Assembly: GCA_002786065.1 (NCBI GenBank) | Contig: NHNY01000002.1 | Span: 310,001 to 374,000 of the forward strand | Direction: 5' to 3' | Source of the DNA: Microcyclospora pomicola | Taxonomy: Eukaryota; Ascomycota; Dothideomycetes; Capnodiales | DNA length: 64,000 nt | In this document: piece by piece, positions 55,529 through 64,000 of the stretch | Layout of the letters: each line of letters starts with the position of its first letter | Numbering within the stretch: the first letter of the stretch is position 1 | Translations under genes and position numbers: made by a program | The notes under the pieces: model-generated | The model's input: only the letters and a program-made list of their open reading frames with translations | What the model was told of the DNA's origin: nothing | Database searches by the model: none

Positions 55529-56154
55529 TTAAACAAACTCGTAGTCCTCGTCCGCATCTGGGACGCCCACCGCTGTCGAACCCGAGCTCTTCCTGCCTTT
55601 CTTGTTGGATCCAACGCCAACGGTCTTGCCCTCAGTATCGAGTACCTCGTATTCGTTCTTGACCAGCTTGGTGGTCTCTCGGTCCTCAAACTTCTGGACG
55701 GCCTTGTTAAGCGCCACATGCAGAATCTGGGAGCCCTGCGAAGGCGCACGAGCGGCATCGAAGCTGTACATCACGCCCGCGTCTGCTGGTGGAGCCGTCG
55801 CCTCGTCGAAGTCCGATCCTGCCGATTCGTCCGAGCTGGAGACTGCCGTCCCTTCGAGCATATCCTGCTTCCGAGCAATCTTGGCACCCGAAGCAAGCGC
55901 AGCCACCGCGCCTTTCTCGTATCGACGTCGCGAGTTAAAGTCACTGGGCAAAGATGTCAGCTTTGAAGGAAAGAGTTGAGACGCGATCGAGGTACACACG
56001 TCTCGGAGGGACGATGAGGGCGCGGCTTCTGACCAGCGCGGGTAACGGTCTCAACAGCCCCGAGGGCCCACTTGTGCTTGCGAGCAGCGTCGCGCTTGGA
56101 GTCTTGAGCGGTGCTGCGGAGGTCGCCGGCAATGATGGTCTGCTCGGCCGACAT
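55529..56154 (-). CDS. Small acidic-tailed protein, function unknown
   Basis: Exons 56154-56000 and 55943-55529 join across a 56-nt intron (GTGTGT donor, CTGAC branch, CCCAG acceptor) to 189 residues. The N terminus is helical and charged (AQDSKRDAARKHKWALGAVETVT). A basic segment NSRRRYEKGAVAALASGAKI sits at the junction. An acidic Ser/Asp/Glu linker precedes a conserved-looking core (MYSFDAARAPSQGSQILHVALNKAVQKFEDRETTKLVKNEYEVLD, in part), and the C terminus is acidic (DADEDYEFV). I recall proteins with the same core in other ascomycetes, without assigned function. It may be nuclear, as the mixed charge and Lys patch suggest, but that is inference. Confidence 0.75.
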
Positions 56155-57658
56155 GTCTGTTATTGGATCGATTGGTGGCGCGGGACGATTGGGTTGAATC
56201 GGGTTGGATGGGGATATGTGAGCAAGAACGGATTGCTGGACGAGTGCGGGCTGTTGTTGGTGTCGTGCAGAGGGTCGTGGACAGACGAGCAAAGGAGGAA
56301 GCGAGTGAGAGCAGGCGGATGCTGTAAGACGCAGGTGATAGCTATGTAGGTACGTCAGGTAAGGTAGCTTAGGTGGCTAATGTAGGCAGTCAGGGCCATG
56401 AATCAGGTGTCTGACAACATGAACCAAGCACCCGCCAATGTGACTGGCAGCGGCGGTGCAGGTGACTGTGATGGACTTCCCGTCATCAGCGGCGGCTGAG
56501 TCACGCGGCTCCGCGGGTCCTCACCCACGTCAGTCCGATCCTCCTCCCTCCTTTCCCACCTCACTACTTCCTATCGTCCTCCGATAAGCCAGTGACCAAC
56601 AACCGTGCCTCCGAAGCAAACACGCTCCCCATCCCGATCGTTCCATTCCCATCCACCATTCGATTCCGTGATACGCCGGAAGCCAGCGGTACCGTCGTAC
56701 GGCAGCTCGGTTATCTACAGCAACGGACCTTACCTTACCTCGCGAGCAGCAGCTATCAGTAACTTCACCTAGTGACCGGAGCTCCAGCGATAAGCAATCG
56801 CGCGCTACGGAGTCGCGGAATGCAGGACAATATCGCCCTTTCACGCGTGCGTCCCAGGTACTCCGTCCTCCGTCCGACTGTGTAAGTATTGTCGTAGTTG
56901 AATACGCATATATGCATGCACCTGGTGAACCGAGGCGCAGTTAAAGTAACCTTATGGTTCAGCAGTAGCTCGAGTAATACAATTGCATGCAGGTCGCAAG
57001 GAGAAACATAAGGTATGCCTGGTGGGTGTTGGTGATCCGCCATTCGACAGGACCGTCCGGCGTGCTTGTTCGGTAGATGGCCTCCGTACCATAGATAGGC
57101 ATTCGAACACCTTGCCAATGCGCCGTATGCCGTGATTGAGGCTCTTCAATGGCACAAGGCCATGTACGATAGGTCCGCGAGCAGATACTTAGGTAGTGAC
57201 AGATCTCAGCTGTAGAGTCATACTACCTTGTCCAGAAAGTACAGTACACAGCACTGGAGGGTGCGCTCAAGCTGTTCGCAGTAGATGGGCTGTATCAACG
57301 ATAAGATAAGGTAAGTATGGCTCATTATGAATAACATTGCCAAGATAGGTGCACTTTCAATGCAAACCTTCCAGGTCAAGCGCCTGCCTATATAGAAAGC
57401 TGTGTGATCAAACATTGCACATGTGAGGCAGAACTACACGACTTGACGCTGCAGGAATGGATGGGCAGGAATGTGTACACGACATTGTCCGGCTCGATGT
57501 ACTTGTGCGCGTGTGGTATTGACATATTCATCCAATGAATCGACACTGCTTCCGACCAATGGACGCAATAACAATGCTCAGCAACCATGGCCTTGTATAA
57601 CATTGGTGATACAGAAGCTATTGCAAGGACTCGCGACACGACAAACGTCTACAGCGCC
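56155..57658. other. 1.5-kb intergenic region
   Basis: It holds the promoter of the small acidic-tailed protein gene and the 3' flank of the next minus-strand gene. It contains scattered AGGTAAGGT / CCTTACCTTACC motifs (about 56348-56365 and 56731-56741) like those near 13.58 kb. No gene is supported. Confidence 0.45.
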
Positions 57659-59185
57659 CTACCATAGTAACTCAGCATTAGCAATCGGTGGAAGATCTCC
57701 ACTCGCACTCGCACCAGCCAGGGCCTTGTTGCCCTCCCAGCACATCGGACGCCGATGCCAATACCTGACGAATGCCTGCGCCGCATGCTCAGTCTCGAAG
57801 CCAACGATGTATACCCGCCTCGGCAGACGGTGTTTACGTTGATCTATCTTCTCATCGTAGTCGTCCTCGTCCTCGTGCTCCTTGTTGTCATTGTCAGACT
57901 CCTGGCTTGACGCCTCTACTTCCAATGCTGCAAGGTGCTGCTCCTCCGCGTCATCATCATCGACCTCTGTCACTTCATGTTGAAGGCGCTGGCCCCATGT
58001 AGCGGCTCGACTGTATGGTTTCTTGTCGGTGGGCGATGGCGCGAATTGTGGTTGCCAGATGGTAACCCGAGGAATGCGGGATGTACCACCACTCCACCCC
58101 AGCGATCGTGTCAGAGCGGACTCATGGAGAATGAACTCGATGATACTGACTTTGAGCTGGGGTCCGTCAAGCGTAAGACGGACTTCATATGGAGATTTAT
58201 CAGGCCGATCAACGAAGCCGGGATAGCCCTGGTGGTCAATAATGGCCTGCAAGAGTGGAGAAAGCGGCGGCCTGAGTTGACGCAAGTCCAGGTTCTGGGA
58301 GGGCGGACCCAGAGTGTAGGACTGCAATGCGGCGTACAAGTCTGTCCCATCATTGAGGCGGTATCCAGGAGGCGGCGCTGCAGGCGAAGTGACCGAGCTA
58401 GGAGTGTAATGCATGGCTAACGCCGCAAGCCGAGACACATGACCCTGATAGATGAACGCAGCCATCTGGTGGGCGAACAGCAGATAGTAATAGTTCTGCT
58501 GCTCAAGCGTAGCCAGGTCTCGGCCAGGTACGATCTTGGTAAAGATGCTCTGCTCGACCGTCCAGCCCTCCAAGTGTTTGCCCTGCGGAGTGACGCGTCG
58601 GAAATCGTCCTCGGTCAGGTTGGTGCTCGCATTCCGAAGCAGCAGGATGGTGGGTTGTTTGCCGTGTAGTTCCATATCCTGCTCTCGCAGACGGTATAGC
58701 CTCCATGCCTCCGGGGATCTGTAGATCCCAGTAGTGTCCGGATCTCTATGCTTCATAGCCTTTTGCGGCTCTGGACGGTATACGGCGCGTTCGCTCAATG
58801 GCATCGGGGGGAGCTCTCGTGGACTCTTGTCGCCCGGTTCACCATGTTGCTTCGCTTGGGTTGGAAACAGCTGCTCCACCAACGTGGGCTCTTTGGAAGT
58901 CTGCGGAGCATTGCTGACCAGCTTGTTGTCAAGCGGAGCCTGCGGTGATCGCGAGCTCGGGTCGGTCGACGAGCTGCGAGCGGAAGGAGTGTGTCTGGGA
59001 TCGTCCCCATTATTCCTCAGTCCCCAATGTCCAGTGTGAGCAGTCTTTGCCCGCCCATTCCTAAAGGCTTGTCCATGGCTGTCGTTCCCATCCACTCGAC
59101 TTTTCTTGCCATCACTGAAGGGTCGATGTCGCACACTTACCCATGGCGTAACTGTGAGGCGCCTTTTGAAGCAAGACACCAGCAT
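57659..59185 (-). CDS. Probable mitochondrial protein of unknown function
   Basis: A single frame of 508 residues from the ATG at 59185. The first 30 residues (MLVSCFKRRLTVTPWVSVRHRPFS) are basic and amphipathic with an Arg-rich cleavage-like site, so mitochondrial import is likely. Residues 30-170 are disordered and charged. The core (about 180-370) has PTILLLRNASTNLTEDDFRRVTP, then YYYLLFAHQMAAFIYQGHVSRLAALAM and a beta-rich stretch. An acidic Asp/Glu-rich region follows. The C-terminal RRVYIVGFETEHAAQAFVRYWHRRPM segment resembles half of an RNA-recognition fold, which is only suggestive. It shares a 378-bp divergent promoter with the AAA ATPase gene. Confidence 0.75.
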   Translation of the reverse strand: MLVSCFKRRLTVTPWVSVRHRPFSDGKKSRVDGNDSHGQAFRNGRAKTAHTGHWGLRNNGDDPRHTPSARSSSTDPSSRSPQAPLDNKLVSNAPQTSKEPTLVEQLFPTQAKQHGEPGDKSPRELPPMPLSERAVYRPEPQKAMKHRDPDTTGIYRSPEAWRLYRLREQDMELHGKQPTILLLRNASTNLTEDDFRRVTPQGKHLEGWTVEQSIFTKIVPGRDLATLEQQNYYYLLFAHQMAAFIYQGHVSRLAALAMHYTPSSVTSPAAPPPGYRLNDGTDLYAALQSYTLGPPSQNLDLRQLRPPLSPLLQAIIDHQGYPGFVDRPDKSPYEVRLTLDGPQLKVSIIEFILHESALTRSLGWSGGTSRIPRVTIWQPQFAPSPTDKKPYSRAATWGQRLQHEVTEVDDDDAEEQHLAALEVEASSQESDNDNKEHEDEDDYDEKIDQRKHRLPRRVYIVGFETEHAAQAFVRYWHRRPMCWEGNKALAGASASGDLPPIANAELLW

Positions 59186-59563
59186 CAAGCAGCAGCATCA
59201 AATGAGTCCAGGTCGAATATGCGGAAGCTTTCACATCGAAGCAAGGACGCGCATATCTGTGGTTAGCTAGCGGCTGACTGCTAGGTGGGAACGTACAATG
59301 GGGTCCTTCCGTTAGCGTACATGAGCCAGTCTCCAATCACACACAGCCCGCATTTTCTGCCGGATGCTTTCGATATATCTGCTGCACTTCACACTGCCCA
59401 ACTGGAATATGGCAGTGCACAGGTGTCTCGATATAAAAATAACAGAATTGCGTATATTTGAACAAGCTTTGGATCTTCGTCTCTGGAACATGCTCGCAAT
59501 ACTCCTTGCTTAAGCCTTGGCTGCTACGTCTTCACACTCATTCAAGTCGCCACTCACAGAAAA
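59186..59563. promoter_or_regulatory. Bidirectional promoter, mitochondrial protein / AAA ATPase
   Basis: 378 bp between head-to-head starts. A TATAAAAATAA block lies near 59431-59441 and a TATATTTG block near 59453. No specific site is assigned. Confidence 0.45.
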
Positions 59564-61882
59564 ATGTCCACGGAAGCCTACCCCTTCACCATCCGGCCTC
59601 TACCATCCACGACTCTCGAAGGCGCCTTTCGCGTCCATCTCTCACCGGATAGCCTAGAAAAGCTGCAGCTGAAAGTCGGCGATGTGTGCGAGATCAGCAG
59701 CGCAACCGGCGTCACAGGGCACGGCATCGCCTGGCGCGCAGCCGACAAGCTCAGCGCAGGCGCGGCGCCCAAGCAGCGACCGGTCAAGATGACCGAGTCG
59801 ATGCGTACGGCACTTGGCTTCGCGGAAAATATGCCGGTGCAGATTGTCCGGACCACAGCGAAGATCGCGCATGCGGAACGGGTGAGACTTTCGACGCACG
59901 ATGGCGAGGCGGGTGGAGAGGGTTCGGCGGCGACGGCTGCATTTCAGAGCTGGAGGATAGCGTGTGCGGCGCTGTTGAGCGGATGTGAGGCATTCGCGAG
60001 TGGGACGGCAATTGAAGTGGTGGCGAAAAAGGGGGTGCGCAGGAAGGTCTTCGTGGATTGTGTGGAGGCGAAGGCGGCGACTCCGAGGTCACTGCTGTTT
60101 CATATCGACGACGATACGATCATCGAGCTCGATGGGAAGACGGCATCGCCGGCTGCTTCGCATGCAAAACCCCAGCCTGAGACTCCAGGTCGAGTGATTG
60201 ATCAAGTTGGTGGACTTGCGCAACAGATCGCGGAGCTTCAAGTGTATGTGGAGGAACTACTCGAGCCGCCGTTATGGTCTGGGCTTCCACTCTCGCACGT
60301 CTTGATCCACGGATACGAGGGGACGGGCAAGAGTCTACTGCTAGATCAAGTGCGCCATACCAGCGACTGCACAGTATGTACTCTGAAACGATCGGCCATT
60401 GTCACAAACACCACCAGCAAGAATCAAGCTCTCATCCGTGACACGTTCAAGACCGCACTGGCCCAACAGCCGAGTATTGTGATGATCGACGATCTGGAGA
60501 AGATCGCCCCTGCAGACGACGAGTCACTGAGTGTCGTGCTTCGGGAAGAGCTCGAAGCATCGCAAGACTCGCGTGTGTTGGTGATCGCAGCGACACGTCA
60601 ACTGTCGAATGTTAGTAGCCTGATTACTGCCTTTGAGAGCTTTGACGGGAGGATAGAATTGCCAATTCCGGATGTCCGAGCACGGCAAGAGATACTGGCT
60701 CTGAAAATGGGGAATGAAGATCGCTCTGTCCCAGAGCTTGTCAGTGGTAAAACGCACGGCTACACTGGTCGTGACCTGACTCTGCTTGTCCGCCGAGCAT
60801 ATCGTGTCGCTCAGCGACGGGCGAAACTGGACCGAACAACGATGGCGAAACCCCCTTTGTCGCCTACGTTGACCTCAGGTGCTGCTGGCGATGAAGTCAT
60901 TGACGCCACAGCATCACGGGCTCCAGAAGGAGCGAATGAAAGCTTGAGATCAACAAAAGAAGTAGAGCCACAGGTCCTCGCAGTCACTGCCGACGATTTC
61001 GAGGTTGCGCTGGCCAGCATCCGACCAACGGCACTACGTGAAATCTTCTTGGAGACACCAAAGGTACATTGGTCAGATATTGGAGGGTCAGAGTCGATAC
61101 AACAGCAATTCGACGAAACGATTGGGTGGCCCTTGAAGTATCCAGAAACCATTGCCAGGTATCGGATCAAACCTTCCAAAGGAGTGTTGCTGTACGGTCC
61201 ACCCGGCTGCTCCAAGACCCTCACGGCTCAAGCTGTGGCAAATACGTACGGACTCAACTTCATTGCCATCAAAGGAGCAGAGCTGGTCAGCATGTATGTA
61301 GGCGAGTCGGAACGCGCCGTGCGGGAGATCTTTCAAAAGGCACGACAGGCGGCTCCATGTGTCATCTTCTTTGACGAGATTGATTCCATCGGGTCGAAGC
61401 GTGATAGCTCTGGCACTAAAGGCTTGAATGTGGTGACCACATTACTCAACGAGATGGATGGGTTTGAGACCATGAACAATGTTCTGGTCCTGGCTGCGAC
61501 GAATCAGCCAGACATCATCGACCCAGCACTGCTCAGATCTGGGAGATTTGACTCGCATGTTTACATCGGTCCACCAAATGATGCTGCACGGCAAGCTATT
61601 GTCGATCTCTCGATCAAAGGCCGTAATGTGGCTGATGGCGTGGACCTGACTCAGCTCGTACATGACACAAAGGGATATTCTGGTGCAGAAATCGTAGGAC
61701 TGTGCAATGTTGCGAAACGAGCTTCACTGCGACGCGCAGCTCCAGAGACTGCGCACAACACGGTCGAGATTGAGAATCTTACGACTGCAGATTTCGAGGT
61801 CGCGATGAAGGAAATCAGGCCTGGCATCACCAGGGAAATGCTACAGGCATATGAGGACTTTGCGCAACGGAGCGCGACATGA
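59564..61882 (+). CDS. AFG2: Two-domain AAA ATPase of the Afg2/Drg1 (SPATA5) type
   Basis: Type II AAA unfoldase; yeast Drg1/Afg2 releases Rlp24 from pre-60S ribosomes in the cytoplasm. One exon of 772 residues, the usual size. Residues 1-160 form an N-domain of double-psi barrel type. D1 has a P-loop GYEGTGKS (about 249) and a Walker B-like IVMIDDLEK with Asp in place of the usual catalytic Glu; the sensor/arginine-finger end is divergent (FESFDGRIELP). D2 is canonical: WSDIGG, GPPGCSKT (about 545, the Ser-for-Gly variant typical of Afg2), FFDEID, AATNQPDIIDPALLRSGRFD. The orthology call rests mainly on GPPGCSKT and length. Another AAA paralogue is possible given the weak D1. Confidence 0.85.
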   Translation: MSTEAYPFTIRPLPSTTLEGAFRVHLSPDSLEKLQLKVGDVCEISSATGVTGHGIAWRAADKLSAGAAPKQRPVKMTESMRTALGFAENMPVQIVRTTAKIAHAERVRLSTHDGEAGGEGSAATAAFQSWRIACAALLSGCEAFASGTAIEVVAKKGVRRKVFVDCVEAKAATPRSLLFHIDDDTIIELDGKTASPAASHAKPQPETPGRVIDQVGGLAQQIAELQVYVEELLEPPLWSGLPLSHVLIHGYEGTGKSLLLDQVRHTSDCTVCTLKRSAIVTNTTSKNQALIRDTFKTALAQQPSIVMIDDLEKIAPADDESLSVVLREELEASQDSRVLVIAATRQLSNVSSLITAFESFDGRIELPIPDVRARQEILALKMGNEDRSVPELVSGKTHGYTGRDLTLLVRRAYRVAQRRAKLDRTTMAKPPLSPTLTSGAAGDEVIDATASRAPEGANESLRSTKEVEPQVLAVTADDFEVALASIRPTALREIFLETPKVHWSDIGGSESIQQQFDETIGWPLKYPETIARYRIKPSKGVLLYGPPGCSKTLTAQAVANTYGLNFIAIKGAELVSMYVGESERAVREIFQKARQAAPCVIFFDEIDSIGSKRDSSGTKGLNVVTTLLNEMDGFETMNNVLVLAATNQPDIIDPALLRSGRFDSHVYIGPPNDAARQAIVDLSIKGRNVADGVDLTQLVHDTKGYSGAEIVGLCNVAKRASLRRAAPETAHNTVEIENLTTADFEVAMKEIRPGITREMLQAYEDFAQRSAT

Positions 61883-63440
61883 TATGTCTGGATATGTTCC
61901 TTTCCTTCGAGGGCACAAGCAACAGCAAGGAGATGCAGACAACGTGTACAGTACGAGGATGCAACGGATGAATGCCATGGCAGTGTTGTTAGATCCCGTT
62001 GTCAATGTGTGTGAGGTGGTCATCAGTCCGTGGCCGGGGTCATGCCGCTTACATCATCCGAGGGTTCACGGCAACGCATACAATCTCATGCAAGTCATCC
62101 ACATAACTCTGCACGCAGATACTCCCTGATCGTCATGGCCAGCTCGACTCGGCGTGTGGCTTGTTCTCTCGGCTTACGCGCTATATCATGGCGAAAGTGA
62201 TGGATATATGTGTTATTAGCTCGTTGCCGATCCCGAGCCCATCATTGCGCGAGCCATCACCCGAAGCACGTGATGTTGAAGTCAGCGGCCAAAACAGTTG
62301 AACTGCCTGCATGTGCTGCAAGTGCTCAGCGCTAACACATCTCGCACCGAAGATCAGCCCATAAGACACTCATAAGCTGGCGGCTGAGCCATGGGAGGAG
62401 GGTTGCGCAGTATCCACTAGACAGTTACGGCCGTGGTGCATGTGCTGGGAGTGGTTCGCGGATGTGGTTGCAGCTGCCGATGGCCAGAGGGCGGCGGGGG
62501 ACGATTTCCTGGAGCTTGCGTTGTTGATAACCAGGAGGGAGTGGACCTGAAAGGAACAGCAATACGAGTGTTTGTGATCATCTCGAAGATACTGGCGGTG
62601 ATCCTGTAGGACATGGCGCCACGAGCATAACAGGACAAAGACTATGCTACTGGTGATTGTTGCCGGTCTCTTGCCCGTCGTGGTGGTTGTTGTGAGGTGA
62701 CGGAGCGCGGAAGTACGGGCTAGTAATAAGAGAGGCGCGTCACGTGCAGCACTGTGATGATTGTGAGGGTTCCAGCTGTACCCGCGCGCCCTCTCACCTA
62801 CTTTTTGCCTGCGCGCTCCTCACACACATTCTCCCTCACTGCAGACTCTCTCTCTCCTACTGCCCGTCCCCCAGCAGAAGCAATACAGGTGAGTGACTGG
62901 CTAATCCCCGCCCTGATCAATGTCCGCTGCAACGATGAATACTTCGACAACATCCTCGCATTTGCACCGTCCAATCTGCAACCATGCGCGTCGATTCTAT
63001 TCTCGTCTGTCGCGTTGCACTCGACTTTGTTGTTCTTCATGCGACCGGCCGACTCGTGTTTCTTCGTCAACACGTCCATTGATCAATCATTGACGCGACG
63101 CTCAGGTCCCCACGTCGCAATCACCACCGCATACTTCACCACTCTCAATTCTCAGTACAGTAAGTCGTTCGATCTCTCGCATTGTCGCATCTGTCGCGGT
63201 TGCAGTCGCAACATTCAAGGCTCGCGCATTTTGCGACGCGCTGGCGCGCAAGCAAGCTGAAGGTGTTTCGTCAACACAACAAGCTTACCACGCGCCATTC
63301 CTCAACCTCCACTTTCGCAATGCCACCAACATCAACATCGCTCAATCCACTACCGTAGTACTTGACGTCGTCGAATCCGACATGAATGATCGTTACTGAC
63401 GCGACATCTCCTTCAGGTCCGACGAGCAAATACCGCCAAC
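61883..63440. other. Intergenic region and long 5' leader of NHP6
   Basis: The first 800 bases show nothing recognisable. From about 62770 the sequence becomes pyrimidine-rich (many CTCTC, CTCAC runs) and continues into a leader with a likely 528-nt intron (listed separately). Confidence 0.5.
62889..63416 (+). other. Probable 5' UTR intron of NHP6
   Basis: A strong donor (ACAG|GTGAGT) follows a pyrimidine-rich leader. A strong acceptor (TACTGAC branch, then CTCCTTCAG) ends 24 bases before the NHP6 ATG. The interval lacks a convincing coding frame in keeping with its neighbours. A second possible donor (ACAG|TAAGT context) lies at 63158, so alternative leader splicing is possible. Confidence 0.5.
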
Positions 63441-63917
63441 ATGCCTAAGGAGAAGACGACCACGCGCAAGTCCAAGGCCACCGACGGCAGGAAGAAGAAG
63501 GGTAAGTTGCTCGCCATTGATCGCCTTCGTTTCTTACTGACCCACCTCGCAGACCCAAACATGCCCAAGCGTGGTCTGTCCGCGTACATGTTCTTCGCCA
63601 ACGATCAGCGTGATAAGGTCCGCGAGGACAACCCTGGCATCAAGTTCGGTACGTTGTCGTTTGGGTTTGACTCGTCGCCCGACGCATGCTGACAACCCGC
63701 CAGGCGAAGTTGGCAAGCTTCTTGGTTTGAAGTGGAAGGAATTGTCTGACAAGCAGAAGGCTCCTTATGATGCCAAGGCTGCTGCCGACAAGAAGCGCTA
63801 CGAGGAGGAGAAGGCCGCTTACACCGCCGTACGTACTTGATGGCCACCCCATTGACATGCACGACTGACGCTCGAAAACAGGGCCTGAACGGAGACGATG
63901 ACGAGGATGAGGAATAG
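63441..63917 (+). CDS. NHP6: HMG-box chromatin protein Nhp6
   Basis: Abundant small architectural DNA-bending protein that works with FACT and other chromatin factors in the nucleus. Four exons (63441-63501, 63553-63648, 63704-63828, 63882-63917) give 105 residues. A Lys-rich N-terminal arm ([18 protein letters not shown]) leads into the single HMG box: [18 protein letters not shown], then [19 protein letters not shown] and [10 protein letters not shown]. The last short exon adds an acidic tail (GDDDEDEE). All introns are 51-55 nt with GTAAGT/GTACGT donors. Intron positions inside the HMG box and the preceding leader intron are consistent with a highly expressed, intron-rich gene. Confidence 0.96.
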
Positions 63918-64000
63918 ATGGGTCTACGACCTGTCTTCGTCTCGCGATTGCTTTGATTTCCACCTTTTTCTATGATGCACCCGGGAAGGTCTGCCAAGTC

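Noticed and set aside
59145-59170. GTAAGT...CAG pair near the 5' end of the mitochondrial protein gene
   Set aside because: The implied intron would be only about 26 nt, too short to splice. The unspliced frame gives a sensible mitochondrial presequence.
1-64000. Transposons, LTR or virus-like elements, CRISPR arrays, rRNA
   Set aside because: No transposase, reverse transcriptase, integrase or capsid motifs, no long direct or inverted terminal repeats and no spaced repeat arrays were seen on reading. CRISPR is not expected in a fungal nucleus.

Overview
The window is nuclear DNA of a filamentous ascomycete, most likely a dothideomycete. The class is an inference from gene content and protein style, not from a database search. 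The support is: many short spliceosomal introns (about 45-90 nt) with GTRNGT donors, CTRAC-like branch sites and YAG acceptors; protein families typical of Pezizomycotina (fungal rhodopsin-like membrane protein, DUF1996 secreted protein, Cyk3, Gid7/WDR26, fungal alkyltransferase-like protein); and coding DNA with G/C-rich third positions. No rRNA, tRNA, CRISPR array, transposon or virus-like element could be recognised.

Layout. 1-10.6 kb: the 3' part of a thymidylate kinase, a small two-exon gene of unknown role, an NCS1 purine-cytosine permease (minus) and a very large Sel1-repeat-like protein (minus). 10.6-15.4 kb: a gene-poor stretch with at most one weak candidate for a small cysteine-rich protein. 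15.4-24.6 kb: a small serine-rich protein, a seven-helix rhodopsin-like membrane protein, condensin subunit Ycg1/CAP-G (minus), a mitochondrial cysteine synthase and a secreted DUF1996 protein with a His-rich tail (minus). 26.4-40.4 kb: core housekeeping genes, namely splicing factor Yju2 (minus), APC/C subunit Cut9/Cdc16, cytokinesis protein Cyk3 (minus), acetoacetyl-CoA synthetase and the GID ubiquitin ligase subunit Gid7/WDR26.

40.5-50.3 kb is the most accessory-looking part. It holds an EthD-domain protein, a paraoxonase-like lactonase, a cytochrome P450, an ABM-domain monooxygenase-like protein, an unusual GH72-like protein without a signal peptide, and a membrane fatty-acid/sterol hydroxylase. 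Five of the six belong to oxidative or hydrolytic tailoring families, and no polyketide, peptide or terpene synthase is present. It could be a small catabolic or tailoring group, or chance neighbours.

51-64 kb: an alkyltransferase-like DNA repair protein with a 13-nt microexon, a five-exon protein of unknown function, a conserved acidic-tailed small protein, a probable mitochondrial protein, a two-domain AAA ATPase of the Afg2/Drg1 type, and the HMG-box protein Nhp6 with a long 5' UTR intron.

Several genes were rebuilt by joining exons in different frames (positions are given in each entry): the ABM protein, the alkyltransferase-like protein, the GH72-like protein, the five-exon unknown, Nhp6, and the 5' or 3' ends of others. 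Each join keeps frame and meets a GT-AG intron, but none has been checked against transcripts.
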